Shown here piece after piece: positions 1 through 5,173 of a stretch of DNA of 6,011 bases. Position numbers and translations under genes: made by a program. The stretch is from an uncultured Collinsella sp. Its GTDB lineage: Bacteria > Actinomycetota > Coriobacteriia > Coriobacteriales > Coriobacteriaceae. The stretch's first letter is position 1. Each line of letters starts with the position of its first letter. Under the pieces are notes generated by a model. That model did not search any database. It was not told where the DNA came from and saw only the letters and a list, made by a program, of their open reading frames with translations. The stretch spans positions 1 to 6,011 of the forward strand of contig URWZ01000109.1 of assembly GCA_900551625.1 (NCBI GenBank), in the 5' to 3' direction.

Positions 1-126
1 CCCCTCGCCAAAAAGCAGACGAATTGGCAACGCGGTGGCACTATTTGGTTCAAGGGCGTGAACTGGATAAACATCGAGGAAAGGAGTGAGCTCTGTACAA
101 TAAACTCCCCTCGTCAAAATGTCTAG
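1..126 (+). CDS. Possible C-terminal end of an unidentified gene
   Basis: The first forward frame is open from the window edge to a TAG at 124-126, giving 41 residues rich in Trp and polar residues (NWQRGGTIWFKG, then VNWINIEER). I do not recognise the protein. The stop directly abuts the stop of the minus-strand recombinase, so the two would converge with no spacer. A 41-codon open frame occurs by chance fairly often, and a second forward frame is open up to about 89, so this is only a candidate partial gene. An SD-like GGAAAGGAG lies at 79-87, but no useful start codon follows it. Confidence 0.22.
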   Translation, partial: PLAKKQTNWQRGGTIWFKGVNWINIEERSELCTINSPRQNV

Positions 127-762
127 CTAAAGAGGACGGACGGACGGCGAACGGTCAAAACCGGTCGTGTCCGCCCGCCTCCAACGATCGAATGTCGATG
201 TGCTGACGTTCAGTAGCGTTGCGGCCTCTTGCCTCGTAACCTCACCTCCTTCGAATGATTTGATGACATCGCTATAGCTATCCGGGCGTTCGAGCGCCGG
301 CCTTCCAAATCTCACACCCCGCAGACGCGCCGATGCGATACCCTCCGCCTGGCGCTGCTTGATGTTTTCACGCTCCAGCTGCGCCACGTAGCTCAAGATC
401 TGGAGGACAAGGTCCGCCATGAATGTTCCCGTGATGCCGTCGAGTTGCTCGCGTGTATCGAGCAGAGGCATATCAAGCACCACGATGGCAGCATGCCTAT
501 CCACCGTGATGCGTCGCCATTCATCGAGGACTTCACGATAATTACGACCCAAACGATCGATACTTTTGATCACGAGAATGTCGCCCTCGCGCAACCTGCG
601 AAGAAGCCGCTGGTACTGAGGACGCTTAAAGTCCTTACCGCTTGCCTTGTCAGCGTAAATCTGGTCCCGTTGAACGGGAAACCTTCCCAATGCGTCTAAC
701 TGGCGGTCCAAGTTCTGATCCGCAGATGAGACACGCGCATACCCAAAGATTCGATTGTCCAT
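127..762 (-). CDS. Small serine recombinase (resolvase/DNA invertase family)
   Basis: A 211-residue site-specific recombinase of the resolvase/invertase family. It would cut and rejoin DNA at paired sites through a phosphoserine intermediate. The catalytic domain spans about residues 4-140. It contains YARVSS with Arg10 and the nucleophile Ser12, then DKASGKDFKRP with Arg47, and the DRLGR motif with Asp69, Arg70 and Arg73. A long E-helix follows (about 120-148, LVLQILSYVAQLEREN). A C-terminal helix-turn-helix lies at about 173-197 (GEVTRQEAATLLNVSTSTF). The length of about 200 residues is normal for the family and the gene looks intact. The ATG start is supported by AGGGG (minus strand, 768-772) five bases upstream. 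The DNA is less GC-rich than the kup-kdp genes, which suggests acquisition by transfer. No transposase or clear recombination site pair is seen beside it, so whether it is an invertase, a resolvase or a prophage remnant is open. Confidence 0.93.
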   Translation of the reverse strand: MDNRIFGYARVSSADQNLDRQLDALGRFPVQRDQIYADKASGKDFKRPQYQRLLRRLREGDILVIKSIDRLGRNYREVLDEWRRITVDRHAAIVVLDMPLLDTREQLDGITGTFMADLVLQILSYVAQLERENIKQRQAEGIASARLRGVRFGRPALERPDSYSDVIKSFEGGEVTRQEAATLLNVSTSTFDRWRRADTTGFDRSPSVRPL

Positions 763-816
763 AATTGCCCCTATCGGCCGCCTCCTGGCAGCATCGGCTC
801 AAACGAGAGCCCACTC

Positions 817-845
817 ACTATAGGGCGTGCAAATTCCGCGAATGG
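817..845 (-). promoter_or_regulatory. Weak candidate promoter of the recombinase
   Basis: On the minus strand TATAGT (817-822) lies 17 bases downstream of CCATTC (840-845), a poor -35 match. The spacing and the position 55 bases before the recombinase start are suitable, but the -35 is weak. This is a pattern match only. Confidence 0.22.
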
Positions 846-846
846 G

Positions 847-868
847 CTGAGGCCATTTTGGCCCTCAG
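847..868. repeat. Imperfect inverted repeat
   Basis: The left arm CTGAGGCCA (847-855) and right arm TGGCCCTCAG (859-868) are complementary except for one bulged base, with a TTT loop. No T-run follows on either strand, so a terminator is unlikely. It could be an operator or a recombinase-related site. It lies 85 bases upstream of the recombinase start. Confidence 0.45.
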
Positions 869-909
869 GCACAAGCTATTCAAGCGCCGTGCCGACAACG
901 CGCTCGCTT

Positions 910-949
910 TTAACTGTAATTAACTGTTTTTAACCAGAATTAACCGAAA
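910..949. promoter_or_regulatory. Four TTAAC boxes at exact 10-bp spacing
   Basis: TTAAC begins at 910, 920, 930 and 940, so four boxes fall on one face of the helix. The first two continue as TTAACTG and the last two as TTAACC. The spacers are A/T-rich. OmpR/PhoP-family response regulators typically bind such tandem direct repeats at 10-11 bp intervals, and the Bacillus PhoP box is TTAACA-like. The regulator could be the KdpE-like protein encoded downstream, a PhoP-type protein or something else. The array ends about 130 bases upstream of the likely kup -35 region, which is far for a classical activator site. I see no second copy in front of the kinase gene. Confidence 0.5.
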
Positions 950-979
950 CAGAAAACCGTGATGCCGACAGTCTTTGCC

Positions 980-1016
980 GGAATGTGACAAAGGGACAGC
1001 CCCTTTGTCACATTCC
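980..1016. repeat. Perfect 16-bp-stem palindrome, REP-like element
   Basis: GGAATGTGACAAAGGG (980-995) is followed by a five-base loop ACAGC and the exact complement (1001-1016). No T-run follows on the plus strand, so this is not a standard terminator. The central AAAGGGACAG..CCCTTT core is shared with the hairpin at 3461-3517, which points to an interspersed repeat family rather than a local regulatory structure. Extragenic GGGACAG palindromes are known in many bacteria and are often linked to Y1 (REP-associated) transposases. No such transposase is in this window. Confidence 0.75.
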
Positions 1017-1074
1017 ATATCGCCGCGGTGGCCTAAAGGCCGTATAAATGTTTATCTAGCTGGGAAAACAGTGC

Positions 1075-1103
1075 CATTCAAACATAGGCCGATTACCTAT
1101 AAT
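1075..1103 (+). promoter_or_regulatory. Likely kup promoter
   Basis: A perfect TATAAT (1098-1103) lies 35 bases before the chosen kup start. The corresponding -35 position (CATTCA, 1075-1080, 17-base spacer) is weak, which would fit a promoter that needs an activator. Transcription would start near 1110, leaving a leader of about 30 bases and no room for a riboswitch. Confidence 0.5.
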
Positions 1104-1122
1104 TCCTTCGAACATTAAAGTT

Positions 1123-1128
1123 GGGAGG
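1123..1128 (+). promoter_or_regulatory. Ribosome binding site of kup
   Basis: GGGAGG, followed by AAACC, lies ten bases before ATG at 1139. It overlaps the alternative TTG at 1121 and so decides for the ATG start. Confidence 0.8.
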
Positions 1129-1138
1129 AAACCGGCTT

Positions 1139-3166
1139 ATGGAACAGAAGGCCAAGGAGGCAGCCTCGCACGCTGCGATTCCTGTGAGCATTTCGGCGAT
1201 GCTCGTCACGCTGGGTGTGGTGTACGGCGATATCGGCACCAGCCCTATGTATGTAACCAAGGCGCTCGTTGCCGGCAACGGCGGCATCGGAAGCGTGACG
1301 GAGGAGTTCGTGCTCGGCGCGCTCTCCCTTGTCGTGTGGACGGTCACGCTGCTGACCACCATCAAGTACGTGCTGATCTCGCTGCGTGCCGATAACCATG
1401 GTGAGGGCGGCATCTTTGCCCTGTACAGCCTGGTCAAGCGCTGCGGCAAGTGGCTTATCATCCCCGCCATGCTGGGTGGCGCCGCGCTGCTCGCCGACGG
1501 CATCCTGACGCCGGCCGTTACCGTTACCACGGCCATCGAGGGCCTGCGCACCATCCCGGCGGTCCATGCCGTGCTGGGCGATGACCAGGGCCGCGTCGTC
1601 GCCATTACGCTCGCCATCATCATCGCGCTCTTTTTGGTGCAACGCATCGGTACGGCCAAGATCGGTCACGCCTTTGGCCCCATCATGACGCTGTGGTTCC
1701 TGTTCCTGGGCGGCACGGGTCTGTTTTTTGTCTTCCAGCACCCCGCCGTGCTGCTGTGCCTCAACCCGGTGCGCGGCATCGCCTTTTTGCTGAGCCCCAA
1801 CAACCACGCGGGCATCATGATTCTGGGCAGCTGCTTCCTCGCCACCACCGGTGCCGAGGCGCTCTACTCCGACATGGGCCACGTCGGCCGCGGCAACATC
1901 TACGCCACCTGGCCGTTCGTTAAGTGCTGTCTGCTGCTTTCCTATATGGGCCAGGGCGCTTGGCTTATGAACAACGCTGCTAACCCCGAGCTCATGGGCA
2001 TTGCCGACCTCAACCCGTTCTACCAGATGCTCGCCCCGGGCCTGCGCCCGTTTGCCGTAGGCCTTTCCACCGTTGCGGCCATCATCGCCTCGCAGGCGCT
2101 CATCACCGGCGCATTCTCGCTGGTGTCCGAGGCCAGCCGTCTGGACCTTATGCCGCACATGCAGGTCTTCTACCCTGCCGAGACCAAGGGCCAGCTCTAC
2201 ATCCCCATGGTCAACAACGTCATGCTCGTGGGCTGCGTCATCGTGGTGCTGCTGTTCCAGAACTCGGCGCATATGGAAGCCGCCTACGGCCTTGCCATTA
2301 CGCTGACTATGATGTGCACCACGCTGCTGCTCTTCTTCTACCTGCACGAGGAGCGCAAGCTCAAGGTTGCTCCGTGGATCTTCGCGGCCTTCTTCCTTTT
2401 GCTCGAAGGCTTCTTCTTCGTGAGCTCGCTCACCAAGTTCTTCCACGGCGGCTATTTCACCATCCTTATGGCTGCACTCATCATGGGCATTATGGTGTGC
2501 TGGTACAACGGCACGGCGGTCGAGCAGCGCCAGTTTACGCTACTGCCGCTGCGCAGCTACCTGCCGCAGCTCAAGCGCCTGCGCGACGACGACCGTTACG
2601 AGCTCGTGAGCGACAACATCGTGTACCTGACCAAGGACACCCATACCGACTACATCGACCGCGATATCGTTTACTCGATCTTGGATAAGCATCCCAAGCG
2701 CGCCCGCGCCTGGTGGTTTGTGAATGTCGAGACCATGGACGAACCGCACACCTTTGCCTATTCGGTCGAGACGTTCGGCACCGACTACGTGTTCCGCGTG
2801 CATCTGTACCTGGGCTACAAGATCAACCAGCGCGTCAATGCCTACCTGCGTCAGGTTGTTCAGGACCTGGCTGCCACCGGCGAGCTGCCGCCGCAGACGC
2901 ATGACTACTCGGTCTACAAGGATCCGGGTAACATCGGCACGTTCAAGTTCGTCCTGATCCGTAAGCTTCTGGCGCCCGAAAGCGATGTGGAGCCCAGTGA
3001 GCGTACGGCCATCACGCTCAAGTACATCATCCGCCGCGCCGCCGGCACGCCCGCGCGTTGGTACGGCCTGGAGAACTCCAACGTGAGCTTTGAGTACGTG
3101 CCGCTGTTCACCAAGTTCAAGGCCGTGAATAAGATGCAGCGCCTGGCTCCCAACGAGCGGCCGTAG
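1139..3166 (+). CDS. kup: Kup/HAK/KT family potassium uptake transporter
   Basis: A 675-residue inner-membrane protein that imports potassium, by family knowledge through K+/H+ symport. Family signatures are present in order. GVVYGDIGTSPMY (about 26-38, Asp31) is in the first membrane span. DGILTPAV and AIEG follow (120-135, Glu134), then TTGAEALYSDMGH (236-248, Glu240). SQALITGAFSL (318-328), YIPMVN (354-359) and FHGGYF (435-440) complete the set. The acidic residues correspond to those implicated in cation handling in Kup proteins. About twelve hydrophobic spans fill residues 15-455. A hydrophilic cytoplasmic domain of about 220 residues follows (455-675), so the protein is somewhat longer than the E. 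coli protein of about 620 residues. The ATG at 1139 is chosen over an in-frame TTG at 1121 because the TTG lies at the SD sequence itself. The small membrane gene follows 69 bases downstream, then the KdpD/KdpE-like pair, which suggests a potassium-homeostasis locus. The gene looks intact. Confidence 0.96.
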   Translation: MEQKAKEAASHAAIPVSISAMLVTLGVVYGDIGTSPMYVTKALVAGNGGIGSVTEEFVLGALSLVVWTVTLLTTIKYVLISLRADNHGEGGIFALYSLVKRCGKWLIIPAMLGGAALLADGILTPAVTVTTAIEGLRTIPAVHAVLGDDQGRVVAITLAIIIALFLVQRIGTAKIGHAFGPIMTLWFLFLGGTGLFFVFQHPAVLLCLNPVRGIAFLLSPNNHAGIMILGSCFLATTGAEALYSDMGHVGRGNIYATWPFVKCCLLLSYMGQGAWLMNNAANPELMGIADLNPFYQMLAPGLRPFAVGLSTVAAIIASQALITGAFSLVSEASRLDLMPHMQVFYPAETKGQLYIPMVNNVMLVGCVIVVLLFQNSAHMEAAYGLAITLTMMCTTLLLFFYLHEERKLKVAPWIFAAFFLLLEGFFFVSSLTKFFHGGYFTILMAALIMGIMVCWYNGTAVEQRQFTLLPLRSYLPQLKRLRDDDRYELVSDNIVYLTKDTHTDYIDRDIVYSILDKHPKRARAWWFVNVETMDEPHTFAYSVETFGTDYVFRVHLYLGYKINQRVNAYLRQVVQDLAATGELPPQTHDYSVYKDPGNIGTFKFVLIRKLLAPESDVEPSERTAITLKYIIRRAAGTPARWYGLENSNVSFEYVPLFTKFKAVNKMQRLAPNERP

Positions 3167-3224
3167 TCGACGCTCGAGGTTTGTCTGCGAACGGGCGGGT
3201 TTGTATTGACGGGGATTGAGTCCT

Positions 3225-3230
3225 GGGAGG
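3225..3230 (+). promoter_or_regulatory. Ribosome binding site of the small membrane gene
   Basis: GGGAGG lies five bases before ATG at 3236. It falls inside the extension that a TTG start at 3206 would give, and so favours the ATG. The 12 bases TGGGAGGAAACC are identical to those before kup. Confidence 0.75.
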
Positions 3231-3235
3231 AAACC

Positions 3236-3430
3236 ATGGATGCAAAGGTGCTTGACGGTTGCGATCTTGCGACCGAGCTGGTGCGTGAGGTACGCGCCGA
3301 TGCTGCCGAAGATCGGTTCTTTACGAATCGGGCCAACATGGATATGGCCGACCGCGTGATTTCGATCGTGGTGACGGTGCTTGTCGCGGCGTGCGTGTGC
3401 GCACTGCTCGCGCACGTGCTGTTTGTCTAA
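3236..3430 (+). CDS. Small single-span membrane protein, unknown function
   Basis: A 64-residue protein that I cannot assign to a named family. Residues 1-39 are polar and charged (for example LVREVRADAAEDRFF at about 15-29). Residues about 41-64 form one hydrophobic helix (VISIVVTVLVAACVCALLAH) that ends almost at the C-terminus, so it resembles a tail-anchored protein with the charged part probably inside. Two cysteines lie close to each other in the helix, at 53 and 55. A strong SD and codon use like its neighbours support a real gene. It starts 69 bases after kup with no clear promoter between, so it is probably co-transcribed with it. By position it could be a small accessory subunit or regulator of Kup or of the kinase, in the way KdpF accompanies KdpABC, but there is no sequence similarity to show this. 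A hairpin with a T-rich tail follows the gene. Confidence 0.75.
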   Translation: MDAKVLDGCDLATELVREVRADAAEDRFFTNRANMDMADRVISIVVTVLVAACVCALLAHVLFV

Positions 3431-3460
3431 CGACCGCAGGTTGCAAAGGCTTTACACTTG

Positions 3461-3523
3461 GAACCACCACAAGGGGAAACCACCACAAGGGTGCCTGTCC
3501 CCTTTGTGGTGGTTTTTGTTTTT
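3461..3523 (+). terminator. Hairpin with duplicated left arm and T-rich tail; REP-like repeat and possible terminator
   Basis: AACCACCACAAGGG occurs twice in tandem (3462-3475 and 3478-3491), 16 bases apart. Either copy can pair with the single right arm CCCCTTTGTGGTGGTT (3499-3514) with one bulged T. The nearer arm gives 12 continuous pairs (3477-3488 with 3504-3515) plus GGG/CCC. The run TTTTTGTTTTT follows, as in an intrinsic terminator. On the minus strand the centre reads AAAGGGGACAGGCACCC, close to the core of the palindrome at 980-1016. It could reduce read-through from kup and the small gene into the kinase gene, which begins about 20 bases later. Confidence 0.6.
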
Positions 3524-3543
3524 GAGAGAGGGGCGGGACGCTG

Positions 3544-5169
3544 ATGGACGTCCGTACGGACGGCGATATTGCCGATAGCTTTTGGTGGCGGCGCACAACG
3601 CTGACGCGCCGCACTCCTCTGTATGACGCCTGCGTATCGGTGGGGCTGCTGGTCGCGGCGACGATTGTGGGCGCGCTGCTCGACCATCCGGGTCTCGCGC
3701 CGAGCATCATGATCGTCTATGTGTTCGCCGTTCAGCTGTGCGCATTCTTTACCTGGAGTCGCCTGTATTGCTTGCTGAGCTCGGCTGCCGCCGTGGCGCT
3801 CTACAACTTTTTGTTTGTCGACCCGCGCTACTCGCTGTCGCTTATCGACCGCGGCTATCCCGGCATGTTCTTCATCATGTTCGTGGTTTCGCTTGTGTCG
3901 AGCTCGATTGCGTTGGCCCTGCGCCGCGCCTTGGCACAGGCTGCCGCCAGCGACCGCCGCACGCATATGGTGCTCGAGACCAACCGCATGCTGCAGCGGT
4001 GCGCCGATCAGCATCAGATCGTTCACGCCATGGCCACGCAGCTGGCGCGTCTTTCGGGCTGTCCGGTTGTGTGGTACAGCGCCGACGCCGAGGGCGATGA
4101 CCTGCTGCCGCGTGCGACGTACACGGCCGTGGGCGATGCCGCCCCGGTGCACGAGCTGGCGCCGCAGATGCCGCCGAGGCTCTCGGCGTCCGCCTACGTG
4201 GGAACGCCGCTCGACGCCACGTTTGGCGGTTCGGCGTTTTATGGCATCTACCTGACGGTTCGCACAGGCGACGGCTTCGTGCGCTCGGGCGACCCCGCCT
4301 CGGTGGTGGGCGTGCTGGCTATCGTTGCCGAGCCCGACGTGCTGACGCATGAGGAGCGGACACTTGCCGATGCCATCGTGAGCGAAGGCGAGCTGGCACT
4401 CGATCGCGCTCGTGCCATGGAGGCCCGTGAGGAGGCGGCGGTGCTCGCCAAAAACGAGCAGCTGCGCGCCAACCTGCTGCGCTCCATCTCGCACGACCTG
4501 CGCACGCCGCTCACCAGTATTTCGGGTAATGCCGACGTGCTGCTCGACCAGGGCTCGACCGGCACCGCCGTGCTCGACGCCCAGACGCGCCGCGGCCTGC
4601 TCCTGTCCATTCGCTCGGATGCGCAATGGCTCAACGCCACTGTCGAGAATCTGCTCGCTATCACCAAGCTCGAGGGTGGCGGCATGCGCCTGTCGACCAC
4701 GCTCGAGCTCATGGACGATATCGTCGAGGAGGCACTGCGCCACGTGAACCCTGCCGTGCGCGAGCACGACCTTAAGGTGGTGCCGTGCGACGAGCCGGCG
4801 CTCGTCAACGTCGATGCGCGTCTGATGGTGCAGCTGGTGGTCAATCTGGTGAACAACGCAACCACCTATACGCCCGCAGGCTCGCATATCGTGATTTCGA
4901 TTGGCGTCGACGATGGGCGCGTGGCGTGCTCGGTGGCCGATGACGGCCCGGGCATTGCGCCCGAGGACCGCGAGCGGATCTTTGAGTCGTTCTACACCGC
5001 CAACCATGGTGTTGCCGATAGCCACCGCAGCGTGGGCCTAGGTCTTTCGCTCTGCCGCTCCATTGCGTTGGCGCATGGCGGTAGCATAGAGGTTGCCGCG
5101 GCGGACCCGCACGGCTCGGTCTTTACGATTGAGCTTCCCGTCGCCGACGTTTCGTTTGATAAGGAGTAG
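3544..5169 (+). CDS. KdpD-like sensor histidine kinase lacking the N-terminal KdpD/USP half
   Basis: A 541-residue membrane histidine kinase that would phosphorylate the KdpE-like regulator encoded next. A DUF4118 sensor region with four predicted membrane spans covers about residues 28-126, including the characteristic YNFLFVDPRYSL (87-98). A linker follows with an arginine-containing start (127-139) and a GAF-like part (about 150-290). The HisKA domain has SISHDLRTPL with the phospho-acceptor His317. The HATPase domain shows the N-box NLVNNA (434-439), the G1 box DDGPGI (466-471), the F-box IFESFY (479-484) and the G2 box GLGLSL (498-503). All catalytic boxes are intact. E. coli KdpD has about 890 residues; the cytoplasmic KdpD sensor domain with its Walker motifs and the USP domain are absent here. 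The upstream sequence contains a hairpin and a gene in another frame, so this is not a local truncation. The ATG has only a moderate SD (AGAGGGG, 3527-3533, ten bases away). It forms an operon with the regulator. Confidence 0.93.
   Translation: MDVRTDGDIADSFWWRRTTLTRRTPLYDACVSVGLLVAATIVGALLDHPGLAPSIMIVYVFAVQLCAFFTWSRLYCLLSSAAAVALYNFLFVDPRYSLSLIDRGYPGMFFIMFVVSLVSSSIALALRRALAQAAASDRRTHMVLETNRMLQRCADQHQIVHAMATQLARLSGCPVVWYSADAEGDDLLPRATYTAVGDAAPVHELAPQMPPRLSASAYVGTPLDATFGGSAFYGIYLTVRTGDGFVRSGDPASVVGVLAIVAEPDVLTHEERTLADAIVSEGELALDRARAMEAREEAAVLAKNEQLRANLLRSISHDLRTPLTSISGNADVLLDQGSTGTAVLDAQTRRGLLLSIRSDAQWLNATVENLLAITKLEGGGMRLSTTLELMDDIVEEALRHVNPAVREHDLKVVPCDEPALVNVDARLMVQLVVNLVNNATTYTPAGSHIVISIGVDDGRVACSVADDGPGIAPEDRERIFESFYTANHGVADSHRSVGLGLSLCRSIALAHGGSIEVAAADPHGSVFTIELPVADVSFDKE
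5161..5166 (+). promoter_or_regulatory. Ribosome binding site of the kdpE-like gene
   Basis: AAGGAG lies within the last codons of the kinase gene, seven bases before GTG at 5174. It fixes the GTG as the start rather than a far upstream TTG at 5093, which would overlap the kinase gene by 77 bases. Confidence 0.8.
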
Positions 5170-5173
5170 CGCT

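Larger units (their letters stand above)
763..1138. other. Divergent intergenic region between recombinase and kup
   Basis: This 376-base stretch holds no convincing gene in any frame. It separates two genes that point away from each other. From left to right it contains a bulged dyad (847-868), four phased TTAAC boxes (910-949), a perfect palindrome (980-1016), a short GGCC-TAAA-GGCC inverted repeat (1030-1041) and a consensus -10 box (1098-1103). The region around 900-960 and 1040-1120 is clearly more A/T-rich than the genes to its right. It probably also contains the boundary between the transferred recombinase segment and the older kup-kdp locus. Confidence 0.7.

Noticed and set aside
1..74. 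Minus-strand frame starting with ATG at 74 and running off the left edge
   Set aside because: The sequence before the ATG is pyrimidine-rich on that strand, with no ribosome binding site, and the 24 visible residues are uninformative.
445..699. Plus-strand open frame within the recombinase gene
   Set aside because: It overlaps the catalytic domain of an intact recombinase on the other strand and resembles no family.
910..949. CRISPR-like or iteron origin array
   Set aside because: The units are only 10 bp with a 5-bp conserved part. There are no spacers of CRISPR length and no replication initiator gene, so a regulator-binding array fits better.
1017..1138. Riboswitch (for example cyclic di-AMP type) in the kup leader
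   Set aside because: The likely promoter leaves a leader of only about 30 bases, and I see no conserved riboswitch core or terminator stem between 1017 and 1138.
1121..1138. TTG start for kup at 1121
   Set aside because: The TTG overlaps the Shine-Dalgarno sequence that serves the ATG at 1139, and the added residues are not part of the Kup family N-terminus.
1115..2446. Long open frame of 443 codons antisense to kup
   Set aside because: It is the complement of a clear kup gene in GC-rich DNA. Its product is a low-complexity mix of His, Gln, Arg, Glu and Asp with no domain, which is typical of a shadow frame.
3441..3543. Separate promoter for the kinase gene (TTGCAA at 3441 or TTTACA at 3451 as -35)
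   Set aside because: No A/T-rich -10 sequence lies at a suitable distance. The positions fall within the palindromic repeat.
3427..5025. Long open frame of 532 codons antisense to the kinase gene
   Set aside because: It mirrors the kinase codons, runs through the hairpin at 3461-3517 and shows no recognisable motif.
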